NCBI GenBank assembly: GCA_022432975.1
Contig: CM039509.1
Location: forward strand, 27,183,390 to 27,247,389
Source of the DNA: Begonia masoniana
Lineage: Eukaryota; Streptophyta; Magnoliopsida; Cucurbitales; Begoniaceae
Direction: 5' to 3'
DNA length: 64,000 nt
In this document: positions 1 through 11,854 of the stretch, piece after piece
Position numbering within the stretch: position 1 is the stretch's first letter
Layout of the letters: the number at the start of each line of letters is the position of its first letter
Notes under the pieces: model-generated
Seen by the model: only the letters and a program-made list of their open reading frames with translations
What the model was told of the DNA's origin: nothing
Databases searched by the model: none
Translations under genes and position numbers: made by a program

Positions 1-1325
1 TCTTTTAATCGAAGTTAACAGACTTGAGCATGGGTTTCTAGCTTATTTTCTTCACCATTTTCGTGCTGCAAATAGCTTCCACTTTTAGTTAAACATTTGC
101 CAACTACTTTTAGTACTTGCTGTTTTTATTTCTTTTTTTGTATTGCCACTTGTGCTGCTGTTCTATCCCTTTTCCAGCCATCAAAAGATCATGTTCCCTT
201 CATAAGTTTTAAAGTATAAACTCTAAATATTGTGATTGGCTTGCTGTTTGAGTTGGTTGCTCATTTTGTAGCTAATGGACATGACCGATTGATGCACTAC
301 TTGAACATCCGATTTGTCCAAAATTTGGCCACTATTTGTAACACTTTTTGAGTATGCTTTATTTACGTTATTCTCTTGCTAATGAATGTTAACATATTGA
401 TATTTGATCTGTTTAAGATGGCATGAAAATTTGGAGATTAAGTTTGCTAAAAACCGAGAGTAAAGTAAGCACAAAAGTGCATTGTTGTAGTTTTTGTTAA
501 CCGATTAGCATGACATTTAATTCCAAACTTTGCTTTGAGCTAAATCAAACTTTATTTTATTGAATGCTGCTTTTATTCCTTGCTAAAGTATGAGTATTAA
601 GTTTGGTAAAAGATGTATGCAAATTGGTTATGTACTTGTCACAAAACCGAGGCCTAAAATGCATCAAAATTGATTTTAGTGACTATCACTTGCTGTTTTT
701 TTACTTTGTGACATGTTTTTATGCATAAATCCGAGCATATTAATCATCTAGCCTTGAGTTTACTTAATCTTCAGCTGAGGCATGTGTTCATTGTGGAGTG
801 TTTGGCATTAAAATTCAAATTATATGCTGTTTTTGGCAAAAACAAGACACACTTTTGAAAAAACAGTTTTGTGTGTGCACAAATTTGGTAAGGTTGATGT
901 TGATTGTTGGGACCACAATGCACTTTGCTGAAAATGAATGTTGACCACGAATTTATGCTGAATATTACCTTTCAAATTAGTGGTTTGTTGCTAAAATATT
1001 GTTTAATACTTGAATGAAAACCAAAGCATGACATTTGGCTTAAGTCTCAAAATCTTGCATGAAAATTACCTAAACCGAGAACCAAATTGAGTTGTGATTT
1101 TTACTTTTCTTAGTTAACTTAATTTGCATGTCCCCTAGAGTGTAAAGGAATAAATTTCTTTCCTTTTACTCCTTAGTAGTTATTTTATTTTTGGCCCTAT
1201 TATTCAAAAAAAAAAAAAAAGTGAACTTAATTGAAAGCTTAGGTGAATACTTTAGTGAGGACAATTTTTCCTAATCTCCTAGGAACTATGGTTCAACAAA
1301 ACTAAAATTTTCCTAATACTTAGTA
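1..1325 (+). other. Untranslated leader upstream of the CRM-type gag-pol
   Basis: This AT-rich stretch has no long open frame, no TGGTATCAGAGC primer site and no repeat of the 6-7 kb region. The 5' LTR and primer site must therefore lie left of the window, and this is probably the element's 5' untranslated leader. A short A-tract sits near 1207. It runs straight into the gag ATG at 1326. That it is leader rather than unrelated flank is inferred from position only. Confidence 0.5.
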
Positions 1326-4300
1326 ATGAAAACTAGAAGTGGAATTCACATAGGCCCAACCCAAGATATGGCCCAAGATCCAAACATACCCACTAGTGGC
1401 AAAGACATTCCCCAAGAAGAGACTCATACCCAACAAGAGGGAGAGTCTAGCATGCAAGGACAACTTAATGGACTAAGTGGAATTGTTGGAGCCTTAAGTA
1501 AACAACTCTATGAAATGAACTTAAAATTTGAACAAGTGATGAATGGTCGTAGACCAAGCTATCATGGAGAATCCTCCCATGACACCACACCTAGGAGAAG
1601 AAATGACAACCTTAGGACTCGATTTAGAGACCAAGAACCTTTAGGTGGTGATGACGAGGTAGATTACCGTAGTGGTAGACGCCCTAATTTTGACCATGAT
1701 GAGGACGATGAGTGGACCTTAGACGAGGAGGAAAATTTCCGACCCCCTAACCCTAGACGCCATGATGAGTTTAGGAGAGACCGACGACGAGACCAAGATG
1801 ACCTTCGAAACGTAAAATTACAAATCCCATCCTTTAATGGAACTTGTGATGGAACAACCTTTATCGAATGGTTAGAAAAGGTGGAAAGGATATTTGATTG
1901 TTATGATTACTCCGACAAGGTCAAGATCCAACTAGTTTCCGTAGAACTTACCGGCTATGCCTTACTTTGGTGGTCTAACATTAGATCACAAAGAGCACGG
2001 ACTGGATTTGATCCTATTAATACTTGGAGGAAGATGAAATCTATTATGTCTAAGAGGTTCATACCTAGTCATTATAAGCAAGAGTTGATCATGAAGATAC
2101 ATAGCCTCAAGCAAGGAAGTCTATCCGTTGAAGAGTACCTCACGGAGTTCGAAACTCTAAAAATTCGAGGAGAACTAGAAGAGCCTGATGACCAAGCCAT
2201 AGCTAGGTTTATCCATGGACTAAATTATGATATTGCTGATGCTGTAGAGTTACACCCATTGGAGAGCATGGATTCGGTGATCCAATTGGCCTTAAAAATT
2301 GAGCGACAACTTAAAAGAAAGAGAAAAGCCACCCAATCCTACAAGCCTAGTCAATTTCCCAAGTACACTCCCAAACCCCTTGAAGTTAACAAGCCCTCAC
2401 CCAAGGCTGACTGGAAAAAGCCTTTCCAAAGACAATGGCCACCCAAGGATTCAAGTAATAAACCTATAATTCCCAAAGGCCCTGAAGCCAAGACCACGAG
2501 AGATAACCCCATTGGACAAAGAGCACGTGACCTCAAGTGCTACAAGTGTCAAGGCCTAGGGCATTTCATGGCCCAATGCCCGAACCGACGTGTTATGATT
2601 ATTGAGGAGGACACTGGTGAACTTGTAAGTGAGGATGAGCTCCAAGTGGAAGTGGTAGAAGTTGAAGGAGATGAGGACGAGAATGAATCTGAGGAAGAAG
2701 TTATTCACGCACAAGACGGACCTTTACTTATGGTGAGAAGACGAGTTCTCATAACAAAGAATTCTGGAGAGGATTGTCAGCGTGAGAACATTTTTCATAG
2801 TAAATGTCTCATCAAGGATAAGCTTTGTTCGTTAATCATTGATGGAGGAAGTTGTGCGAACGTAGCCTCCAAGGATTTGGTGACCAAGTTAGAACTCAAT
2901 ACTAGCAGCCACCTCCACCCGTACAAGCTTAAGTGGTTGGATGATAGAGACGACGTCAAAGTTACGAAGCAAGTGAGGATTGAGTTTGCTTTAGGTAAAT
3001 ATAAAGATTCGGTCCTTTGCGATGTAGTGCCTATGAGCGCAAGCCATTTACTCTTAGGCCGCCCCTGGCAATTTGATCGAAGAGTGAACCATGATGGGTA
3101 TTCCAACTGTTATTCACTAAAGTTTGAAGGCAAAAATCTTAAGTTGGCACCCATGACCCCTGAGCAGATAGCTAAGGATGATGCTATCAAGAGAGAAGAG
3201 AAGAATAAAGCTAGTCTCTTCATGACTAAAACTGAATTAGAAGCATCGGTACTTAGGGGAGACCCTTTGATCATGATACTTTTCCGTGACCGAGTGATGG
3301 AGTTAGGAGTTATTCCCCCTCAAGTTATGGACCTTTTGCATAAGTTTCAAGACGTATTCCCTGAAGATCTCCCAAAAGGATTGCCACCTCTTCGTGGCAT
3401 TGAACATCAAATTGATCTCCAACCCGGGGCTGTTTTACCAAATCGACCAGCTTACCGAATGAACCCCGAGGAGACGAAGAAACTGCAAGACCAAGTACAA
3501 GAACTATTGGACAAGGGATATATAAGAGAATCCATGAGCCCTTGTGCAGTTCCTTCCCTTTTAGTCCCTAAGAAAGACGGCACCATGAGGATGTGTGTCG
3601 ATAGCCGAGCCGTGAACCAAATCACTGTCAAATATCGATTCCCTATTCCTAGGCTCGAGGACATGTTAGATGAGCTCAGTGGAGCTTCGATCTTTTCTAA
3701 AGTGGACCTCAAGAGTGGTTATCACCAGATACGTATGAAGGAAGGTGATGAGTGGAAGACAGCCTTCAAGACGAAGTATGGGCTGTTTGAATGGATGGTG
3801 ATGCCCTTTGGTCTTTCTAATGCCCCGAGCACATTTATGAGACTCATGCACCATGTGCTTAAGGAATATCTTGGTAAATTCATTGTGGTTTACTTCGATG
3901 ATATTTTGGTGTACAGTATTGACCTTCCTCAACATCTTAACCACTTGAGTACCCTCTTCCAAACCCTAAGGAAAGCCAAGTTGTTTGGAAACTTGAGCAA
4001 GTGTTCCTTTGCGCAAGAAAAGGTCTATTTTCTGGGATTTGTGATTTCCAAAGATGGAATGGAAGCTGACGTGGATAAGATCAAGGCCATTAAGGATTGG
4101 CCCATACCAAACTCCATAACTGAAGTACGTAGCTTCCATGGATTAGCCTCATTTTATCGGAGGTTTATCAAAGATTTTAGTTCAATAGCTGCCCCACTTA
4201 CGGATTGCACCAAGAAAGGGAAAGAGTTTACTTGGACCTCTTCTTGCCAAAAGAGCTTTGAACTTATCAAGCAAAGTTTATGTCATTCTCCCGTACTTGC

Positions 4301-6221
4301 TCTTCCTGACTTCAACAAAGTTTTTGAAGTTAAAAGTGATGCATCAGGAGCTGGCATTGGAGCAGTACTCATGCAAGACCACCGACCCATCGCATTCTTT
4401 AGCGAAAAGATGAAAGGAGCTGTGCTGAATTATTCCACCTATGATAAGGAATTCTACGCCATTATACGAGCATTAGAGCACTGGCAGCATTACCTCTTGT
4501 CGAAAGAATTTGTAATAAATACTGACCATCAAGCTTTACGACACATTAAGAGTCAGCATAAGTTGAACAAACGGCATGCGAAATGGGTAGAATTTTTGGA
4601 AAGATTCCCATACACATTGAAATATCTTAAGGGCGAGAACAATGTAGTCGCCGATGCCCTTCCGAGGAAGCGCATTCTTCTTACCGAATTGGGGACTAGA
4701 TTTTTTGGATTTGAATGGATTAAGCATAACTATGAATCTGACCCCGACTTTGGTTTTATTTACGCCAAGTGCAAGGAAAAGGCCGAAGGAGATTACCGGC
4801 TTATGGATGACTATTTATTGAAAGCAGGAAAATTGTGCGTTCCCCACAGAAGTTTAAGACAATGTATTGTTAAAGAAGCCCATTGTGGAGGATTAGCAAG
4901 TCATTTTGGGGAAAAAAGGACCCTTGAAATGCTTAAGGAACATTTCTATTGGCCACATATGAAGAGAGATGTGCATCGCTTAGTGGAAGCATGCATCATT
5001 TGCAAAAAAGCCAAAAGTAAGGTTCTACCACATGGCTTGTATATGCCTTTACCCATTCCCTCGCACCCTTGGATTGACGTTAGTATGGATTTTGTGTTGG
5101 GATTGCCACGAACTGCTCGTAATAAGGATTCGATCATGGTAGTTGTAGATCGTTTCTCAAAGATGGCACATTTCATTCCTTGTGCAAAAACCGATGACGC
5201 CTTTGCAATAGCAGAATTATTTTTTGGAGAGATTGTTCGCCTACACGGGATACCACATTCCATAGTGTCGGACCGGGACACTAAGTTTTTGAGCTCCTTC
5301 TGGAAGACGTTGTGGAAGAAGTTGGGGACTAAGTTGTGTTTTAGCACATCTTTCCATCCCCAAACTGATGGACAAACGGAAGTTGTTAATAGGACCTTAG
5401 GCACTCTCTTACGATCTATTGTAGGTAAGAAACTATCCAGTTGGGACGTAGTCCTCCCCGGATTAGAATTTGCTTACAATCGCACCCTTCATTCCACTAC
5501 TGAGCAAACGCCCTTTGAGGTTGCCTATGGGTTTAATCCATGTACACCGTTGGACCTTGTTCCCTTACCATTTAATGAACTGGCCAATCCATCAGGAGTA
5601 AGCAAGGCTGAACAGATCAAGAAATTACACGAAAGTGTGCGTCGAGCCATCGAAAAGAGAAATGCGAGCGTGGCTAAGCGAGTAAACAAAGGTCGAAAAG
5701 AAGTTATCTTTAAAGAAAGAGATTTGGTTTGGTTGCACTTACGCAAAGAGAGATTCCCCGACAAAAGGAAATCTAAGCTACTCCCGAGAGCGGATGGACC
5801 ATTCAAGGTGTTGGAGCGAATAAATAACAACGCTTATAAGATTGAGTTGCCGGGTGACTATGGAGTATCAGCCACTTTCAACGTCATGGACCTATCACCC
5901 TATAAAAGTGATGTAGAAAACTCCGAGGGGCCCGAACTAAAGGATTTGAGGTCAAATTCTCAACAACTTGGGGAGGATGATGTGCCCCATAGGCCCATTA
6001 CACGGTCTCAAACCCAAGGTCATGATTTATCTAATTTATGCACTTACACTCTTGTCTCTTTTGCAGGTAATGGATTGTGTGGAGGCTTGGAGAACACCTT
6101 GGGAGACTTGAAGTGGGAATCCAAAGCTACGGATGTGGACCAACCAACACACTTAATCACTTGGAAATTCAAGCAAGGAGACCAATTTGCTCACATGGGA
6201 ATTTGTCTTCCCGAGCCTTAA
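1326..6221 (+). CDS. CRM-type chromovirus gag-pol polyprotein, intact
   Basis: One 1631-codon frame encodes a whole Ty3/gypsy polyprotein. It has an acidic/arginine-rich gag and a CCHC zinc knuckle (C405, C408, H413, C418). The protease has a DGGS active site at D506. Reverse transcriptase carries YFDD at 856-859, and RNase H has D1005. Integrase has an HHCC finger (H1186, H1193, C1223, C1226) and a D1255, D1316, E1352 triad with the usual 35-residue D-E spacing. The C-terminal part has the LRKERFP and RADGPFKVL blocks seen in centromeric CRM chromoviruses, and no classical chromodomain. The last ~80 codons run past a polypurine tract into the 3' LTR, as in some CRM subgroups. No stop or frameshift is present. 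One oddity is ADALPRK in RNase H where ADALSR is usual. The CRM assignment comes from recognised motif wording, not a database search. Confidence 0.93.
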   Translation: MKTRSGIHIGPTQDMAQDPNIPTSGKDIPQEETHTQQEGESSMQGQLNGLSGIVGALSKQLYEMNLKFEQVMNGRRPSYHGESSHDTTPRRRNDNLRTRFRDQEPLGGDDEVDYRSGRRPNFDHDEDDEWTLDEEENFRPPNPRRHDEFRRDRRRDQDDLRNVKLQIPSFNGTCDGTTFIEWLEKVERIFDCYDYSDKVKIQLVSVELTGYALLWWSNIRSQRARTGFDPINTWRKMKSIMSKRFIPSHYKQELIMKIHSLKQGSLSVEEYLTEFETLKIRGELEEPDDQAIARFIHGLNYDIADAVELHPLESMDSVIQLALKIERQLKRKRKATQSYKPSQFPKYTPKPLEVNKPSPKADWKKPFQRQWPPKDSSNKPIIPKGPEAKTTRDNPIGQRARDLKCYKCQGLGHFMAQCPNRRVMIIEEDTGELVSEDELQVEVVEVEGDEDENESEEEVIHAQDGPLLMVRRRVLITKNSGEDCQRENIFHSKCLIKDKLCSLIIDGGSCANVASKDLVTKLELNTSSHLHPYKLKWLDDRDDVKVTKQVRIEFALGKYKDSVLCDVVPMSASHLLLGRPWQFDRRVNHDGYSNCYSLKFEGKNLKLAPMTPEQIAKDDAIKREEKNKASLFMTKTELEASVLRGDPLIMILFRDRVMELGVIPPQVMDLLHKFQDVFPEDLPKGLPPLRGIEHQIDLQPGAVLPNRPAYRMNPEETKKLQDQVQELLDKGYIRESMSPCAVPSLLVPKKDGTMRMCVDSRAVNQITVKYRFPIPRLEDMLDELSGASIFSKVDLKSGYHQIRMKEGDEWKTAFKTKYGLFEWMVMPFGLSNAPSTFMRLMHHVLKEYLGKFIVVYFDDILVYSIDLPQHLNHLSTLFQTLRKAKLFGNLSKCSFAQEKVYFLGFVISKDGMEADVDKIKAIKDWPIPNSITEVRSFHGLASFYRRFIKDFSSIAAPLTDCTKKGKEFTWTSSCQKSFELIKQSLCHSPVLALPDFNKVFEVKSDASGAGIGAVLMQDHRPIAFFSEKMKGAVLNYSTYDKEFYAIIRALEHWQHYLLSKEFVINTDHQALRHIKSQHKLNKRHAKWVEFLERFPYTLKYLKGENNVVADALPRKRILLTELGTRFFGFEWIKHNYESDPDFGFIYAKCKEKAEGDYRLMDDYLLKAGKLCVPHRSLRQCIVKEAHCGGLASHFGEKRTLEMLKEHFYWPHMKRDVHRLVEACIICKKAKSKVLPHGLYMPLPIPSHPWIDVSMDFVLGLPRTARNKDSIMVVVDRFSKMAHFIPCAKTDDAFAIAELFFGEIVRLHGIPHSIVSDRDTKFLSSFWKTLWKKLGTKLCFSTSFHPQTDGQTEVVNRTLGTLLRSIVGKKLSSWDVVLPGLEFAYNRTLHSTTEQTPFEVAYGFNPCTPLDLVPLPFNELANPSGVSKAEQIKKLHESVRRAIEKRNASVAKRVNKGRKEVIFKERDLVWLHLRKERFPDKRKSKLLPRADGPFKVLERINNNAYKIELPGDYGVSATFNVMDLSPYKSDVENSEGPELKDLRSNSQQLGEDDVPHRPITRSQTQGHDLSNLCTYTLVSFAGNGLCGGLENTLGDLKWESKATDVDQPTHLITWKFKQGDQFAHMGICLPEP
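5970..5977 (+). promoter_or_regulatory. Putative polypurine tract inside the CRM ORF
   Basis: GGGGAGGA directly precedes TGATG, the typical start of a CRM LTR. It would prime plus-strand DNA synthesis. It lies in coding sequence, so the end of pol overlaps the LTR. Confidence 0.55.
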
Positions 6222-7053
6222 TTGTAACCTTTTATTGCAAACTTATTTTGAGGCAAACATTGGCCTTCTTGTTAAACTTTATTATAAGCATGCATATTAG
6301 GCATTTAGGGTTAGATGAATGATAAGTTAGATGATGGAATGGAAGTGGTTCAAAGCAAGTGCATGGAGTGCATGGAAGAGGAGAAATGGGCCTTAAGGAA
6401 AAGATATCCATTTTGGCCCAACCTTGAGTGGAGGGGACCACTACCCTTTATCCAAACCATGGGCTGCCACTTGAGGGATTCTTAGAGGTTCTCCAATCAA
6501 CACAAGGGCAAGGATTGATGACATGGTTATCACACAACCATTGGATCAAGAAAACCAAACTCATCTCGGCCATCCAAGCTATCTTCATGATCCAACGGTT
6601 ACACCATTTTGAAGACCACTTTTTGAATCACATCCAAGCCATCCATAGGTCTATAAAAGCATGGTAATTGGTGATTGTAAGTTTTTTGGACTGATTTTAA
6701 GGAGCATGCACGGATTTCCCTTCCATGGTTGAAGGAGTTTGAAGAAACCAACAAGGTTTGCTCGGTTTGCACAAAACCGAGGGGTTGCGCCCCCACCACT
6801 CCCTTCTTGCTTGGTAGCTTGCAAGGGTTATATAGCCATCTTCTTCTCCATCTCCTTGGGAGTGGAAAACAGCAAGAAGTGGCCCCAAACCGTGTTCAAG
6901 AGTCGAGTTGTCTTCCTTGGAAGCAACTATTGCCAAAGGCTTCAAAATATTACCTATTGGCCGATTTCTTGAAGTTTTGCATATCTTTTCCATCTCAATG
7001 AATCAGGACCACGCCTTCCACTATCACACACCTCACTCACTCCACTAACATCA
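5978..7053 (+). mobile_element. Probable CRM 3' LTR (right end uncertain)
   Basis: The left end TGATG follows the polypurine tract. A CATCA at 7049-7053 would give matching inverted ends and a 1076-bp LTR, but the true end could lie anywhere up to about 7200. A good TATA box (TATAAAA) is at 6652-6658. The ORF stop at 6221 lies inside. The 5' LTR is outside the window, so the boundary cannot be checked by comparison. Confidence 0.5.
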
Positions 7054-7573
7054 TATAAAGTTTCGTTTTCATCTAAGCACATTTGGTCATTCAAGTTCAT
7101 CTTGCAATTTGTGTTCTTCTCGGCCATTTCTTGCCAATCCGAGGAGCTAACGATCCCCTCTAAGCTCTAAACGTTTTCTTGCAGGTTAGGGCTATATCAC
7201 ATAATCAAACGTCATCTTTAACCGGATGATTATAAAGGTTATGCTCGGACATGTTTTGAATTATGTGGTGGATTGTGAATAACTAAGATGGAATTTGTCC
7301 CTCTTATTATAAGAGAGATATCTCTGGGCCCCTCATGTAAATATGACTGAGAAATGCATGGCCGTGCTATAAATGAATTAATAAGTGTATTAATGTCATT
7401 TATTACGTCAGTTTATTTATTGAACGAGAAAAATGATTGAATCTGATAAGGTGGCTTTATCCATGCCTTATGTTCAATCACAGATATCGTCTGACAAAGG
7501 GATTTTAACAATAATTATGAATAGGCATGGGTATTAGATACTTGATTGATTATGCATAAAGCAAGTGGGAGAT
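7054..7573 (+). mobile_element. Junction region and 3' internal remnant of a Ty1/copia-like element
   Basis: No coding frame was recognised. The first ~140 bp may still be CRM LTR. From about 7200 the sequence reads as the untranslated 3' part of a copia-like element and ends in AAGTGGGAGAT (about 7563-7573), a polypurine tract form common in plant copia elements. No copia protein remains. Confidence 0.4.
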
Positions 7574-8168
7574 TGTTGATGCTAGTGCTTTAGGATAATC
7601 ATATGGATGATATTTTGTAGATCACATCTTATTTTAATATGGGTAGTTATAATGTCTTGCTAGAGACCAATTATAACTTGTGGACCCTAAAAGTGTTTTA
7701 GGCCCACTGTCATATTAAATGAGCCTATTGGGTCGCACAACTGAGCGGATTTTGTGTTAAAATCGTTATGGGCTTATGAAGCCCATATGAAGGGAATTAA
7801 AAGGGTTTTAATTTCGCAACCCTAAAATAAGAGACGATCATCATTCTACACAAGATTTTGATCGTCGGTTGATAGAGGCAAATTCTAGATTATTCTCTAG
7901 AATTTGCGGGTCCTAGCAGACAAGAATCCAAGGCGTTGGATTCCCGCTCACGTGTGGATACGAATAGAGGGCGTTCGATTATTTCAGTGTCTCCGTGATC
8001 GAATCGGCATCTTCAAGAGAAATTCGAAATCAAACCAGGTTAGCATAATCGTTGTGGTTTAATTAAAATGCACGATCGTACGGTTCGTTAGGGTCTGCGA
8101 TTTTTTTTTATTGAATTAATCATTTTCCACTGCGCGACCTAAACGAATCTTGAAGAAAAATACCAACA
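7574..8168 (+). mobile_element. Copia-like 3' LTR
   Basis: This 595-bp block begins TGTTG and ends CAACA, giving perfect 5-bp inverted ends, directly after a polypurine tract. Its right edge cuts abruptly into a gypsy gag, so the element landed in element F. The 5' half of the copia is missing or was displaced by the CRM insertion. Confidence 0.6.
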
Positions 8169-9069
8169 TTCTCAACTACGCCAGACAGGATATGTGGCCG
8201 AGTATGTGTGCAGGTTTGAATCATTGTCCAGATAGGCAGATATGATGGTCAGCGATGAGGAAGATAAAATATACCAGTTTGTTCAAGGTTTGAAATTGGA
8301 GATTTTGAAGGGGGTGAAGACGGCAGAAGTTGATGATATGCCGTATCATCGAGTTGTAGCCAAGGCCCTCGAGCTTGATGACATTGAAATGAAACTGCAG
8401 CGGCAGAGAGATGTGCCGAGAAGGTTCATTAGAGAGGTGCAACCGTAGCAGAATAGAGGATGGCAGCCACAACCACAACGTGGTGTCAAACGGGCGAATG
8501 AGACACCTAGAGCTCAAGACAAGGGCAAACGCCCTCAAGGGGCACCACTGGCTCCTTTGTGCTCAATCTGTCAGAAATATCATCCGAGCGATTGTAAGTT
8601 ATATACGGGCCGATGCTTTAGGTGTGATAAGGTGGGACATAAGGTCGTAGATTGTCCTAGATCGGCCAAGAGACCCCCGGGTGGTCCTCCTAGGATCTTT
8701 GCTCTTATTGAAGATGAGGAAGCTGCTCAGCCTTCTATTGTTTCAGGTATTGTTCTGGTTTGTGGACATGCAGCTCACGTTTTAATTGACACGGGGGCAA
8801 CCCACTCATTCATAGCACAGTATTATGTATCTAAGTGGAAACTACATTCCGCCCCAGCTGATCGTGGTTATAGTGTCATGTTGCCCTCCGGGGAGCTTTT
8901 ATGTTCCGACCAAGCAATACAGGGAGAGGTTATATCTATTGGTGGTCGGCAGCTTTATGCGAACCTGATCGTCATATGTATGAAGGGGTACGATGTAATC
9001 TTGGGCATGGATTGGTTGTTTTGGCATTATGCCACAATCAATTGCCGGTTGGGTGTGGTAGATTTTTGA
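8169..9069 (+). pseudogene. Element F: truncated gag-protease
   Basis: The frame starts abruptly in mid-gag at the copia LTR edge. It has gag, a CCHC knuckle starting near 8614 (CFRC...GHKVVDC) and a protease with an IDTGATHSF motif near 8785. In-frame stops are TAG at 8233 and 8446, and TGA at 9067. The frame is the same as the downstream pol at 9205, so gag and pol were once a single polyprotein. The N-terminal half of gag, the primer site and the 5' LTR are absent here. Confidence 0.85.
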
Positions 9070-9140
9070 CCCCGAAATGGGGAGGATTATTTCTTTCGAG
9101 CGACCCTCTGTTCGAGTAGGATGCCTCTAGTAACGTCAAT

Positions 9141-9440
9141 GTGTGCCCTGTACTCGATAAAACCTAGATGTTTCAGTTTTATAGCGAGTATTGTGGATGT
9201 ATGAATGCAAGATGAATTAAAGCTATGTGACATTTCGGCAGTTGATATCCTTAAGGAAGTGTTCTTAGACGAGTTGCCTAGCTTGCCTATGAATGCCCTA
9301 TATTCGATGAAGCATGGATGTTTTGGATTTATAGCAAGCGTTGAGGAAGTGAACATGCAAAATGAGTTGAAGTTGTGTGACATTCCGGTAGTTAAGGACT
9401 TTATAGAAGTGTTTTTGGACGAGTTGCCCGACTTGCCTCC
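9141..9440 (+). repeat. Diverged 150-bp in-frame tandem duplication between protease and RT
   Basis: Two 150-bp units (starting near 9141 and 9291) both encode the ALYS-to-FLDELP linker that normally occurs once before RT. The first unit has a TGA stop at 9202 and the second is open. Divergence between units is substantial, so the duplication is old. Confidence 0.75.
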
Positions 9441-11839
9441 AGATCGGGAAATAGAGTTCACTATTGAGATTATACCTGGTTCGTCGCCAGTGTCCAAGAA
9501 TCCTTATAGAATGGCACCGATTGAACTGAAAGAGTTGTACGTTCAGCTGAAGGAGCTAACAGACAAGGGTTTTGTACGACCGAGCGTTTCTCCTTGGGGC
9601 GCTCCAGTCTTGTTCTTGAAGAAGAAAGATGGTTCCCTAAGAATGTGCGTGCATTACCGAGAGTTGAATAAACTAACCGTCAGAAATAAGTATCCACTAC
9701 CGAGGATTGATGACCTGTTCGACCAGTTGCAAGGGGCTAGTGTGTTCTCAAAGGTTGATTTATGGTCAGGATACCACCAATTGAAGATTAAGTCCGAGGA
9801 TATACCAAAGACTGCTTTTAGAACACGTTATGGGCACTATGAATTTAGGGTTATATCCTTCGGTTTAACGAATGCTCTGGCAGCTTTTATGGATCTCATG
9901 AACCGAGTGTTTCGGGAGTTCCTGGATAAGTTTGTGATAGTGTTCATAGACGACATTCTGATATATTCCCGAAATGACGAAGAACATGCGAAGCACTTGA
10001 GGGCCATTTTGGAGACGTTGAAGCAGCACCAATTGTATGCTATGTTTTCCAAGTGCGGATTTTGGCTAAATCAGGTGAACTTCTTAGGCCACGTAATTTC
10101 AAAAGAAGGAGTTTCAGTAGATCCGGCTAAGGTTCAAGCCGTGAAGGAGTGGCCTCAGCCGGGGAATGAAAGTGAATTGCGAAGTTTTATAGGCCTGGCT
10201 GGGTATTGTCGGAAGTTTATTGAAGGGTTTTCAATCATAGCCAAACCCCTAATGAATTTAACGAATAAGGAAGTGAAACATGTGTGGTCTAAGGCATGTG
10301 AAGAAAGTTTTCAGATCTTGAAGCAAAAGTTGACCACAGCGCCATTGTTGATTCTGCCCGTGGAGAATGGAACGTTCAGTATCTATTGTGACACGTCCAA
10401 AATAGGGTTAGGATGCGTGTTGATGCAGGATGGAAAGGTAATTGCCTACGCCTCTAGGAAATTGAAGACGTATGAGCAGAACTATCCGACGCATGACTTA
10501 AAATTGGCGGCGGTGGTATTTGCGTTGAAAATATGGAGGCACTACCTTTACGGTCAAAAGTGTGAGGTGTTTTCTGACCATAAGAGTTTGAGGTATCTTT
10601 TCACACAGAAAGATTTAAACATGAGGCAAAGGAGATGGTTGGAATTTGTGAAGGATTACGACTTTGAAATCAAGTATCATCCAGGAAAGGCGAATACGGT
10701 GGCAGACGCATTGAGTAGGATGCCTAAGACCAAGGAGTCAGTCGCTTGCTGTATGCCAGCTTCATTGAGAAAGGAGATTCAGAGGTATGAACTTGAAGTA
10801 GTTTCTGAGCTTTCGACCCTACTTGCCGATTTGACTATACGGCCTACTCTTTTGGAAAAAATTAAGGAGGCTCAACAGATGGACTCGGAAGAAAAGGAAG
10901 GTATTGTGACCAAATTGACTGATACGTCTTCCAAATTCAGTTATTCGGAGGATGGCATTCTGAAGTTTTGGGACCCCAGATTTACTTCGAGGTTTTGGAA
11001 GAGTTTACAAAGCGCTATGGGTACTAAGTTAACTTTTAGCCTTCCACCCACAGACTGACGGACAATCTGAAAGGACGATTCAGATACTTGAGGATATGCT
11101 GAGAGCGTGCGTGCTAGAATTTCAAGCATCTTAGAGCCGGTATTTACCGTTGGTTGAATTTGCGTATAATAACAGTTATCATTCTACGATTGGTATGGCT
11201 CCGTACGAAGCGCGGTATGGCAGAAAGTGTAGGTCGCCACTATATTGGGATGAAGTGGGTGAAACTAAGTTGATTGTACCTGAAATTTTACAACAGCTAT
11301 ATGAGAAGGTTGCTCTGATCAGACAAAGAATGGAAACTGCACAAAGTCGCCAAAAGAGCTATGCAAATCGAAGGAGACGAGATTTGGAGTTTGTAGTTGG
11401 TGATGAAGTATTTTTGAAGGTTTCACCGTTCAAGGGCGTGGTTCGCTTTGGTAAGAGAGGGAAGTTGAATCCACGGTTTGTTGGACCGTTCCCGATTACA
11501 GAAAGGATTGGAGCTACAGCTTACAAGCTTTAGTTGCCATTGTTTATGGAGGGTGTTCATAATGTCTTCCACGTGTCAATGTTGAGGAAATGTGTACGAG
11601 ATCCGATGCACGTGGTAGAACCGATTAGTCTTGAGATACAGCCGACCTTAACTTACGAAGAGAGGCCAGTGCAAATTATGGAGTGCGCTGTGAAAGTTTT
11701 ACGCAATAAGTCAATCCCACTGGTTAAGGTGTTGTGGAGGAACCAAAACGTAGAGGAAGCAACGTGGGAGCGCCAACAGGATATGATGGAGAGATATCCA
11801 GAATTGTTCAGGTACGAAATTTTGGGGACAAAATTCTAA
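9205..11839 (+). pseudogene. Element F: RT, RNase H, broken integrase, chromodomain
   Basis: Open from 9205 to 11058, this covers RT (FIDDILIYS near 9946) and RNase H (CDTSK, ADALSRM). About 155 codons are missing at ~10,970: the reading jumps from the post-RNase H GILKF motif to DPRFTSRFW, removing the integrase zinc finger and the first catalytic Asp. A frameshift near 11,040 moves the rest to another frame ([23 protein letters not shown], chromodomain-like LVKVLWRN...EEATWE), with extra TAG stops at about 11,132 and at 11,531. It cannot make a working integrase. The lineage looks Tekay/Del-type because of the C-terminal chromodomain. Confidence 0.88.
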
Positions 11840-11842
11840 ATA

Positions 11843-11854
11843 AGGAGGGAAGGA
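11843..11854 (+). promoter_or_regulatory. Element F polypurine tract
   Basis: The purine run AGGAGGGAAGGA abuts the TGTAACACC start of the 3' LTR. Confidence 0.75.

Noticed and set aside
3452..3962. Minus-strand frames inside the CRM pol
   Set aside because: Shadows of a confidently assigned plus-strand polyprotein.
6232..7001. Host-gene exons in the 6.2-7.0 kb region
   Set aside because: Only short frames in all phases; position after a polypurine tract and the TATA box fit an LTR.
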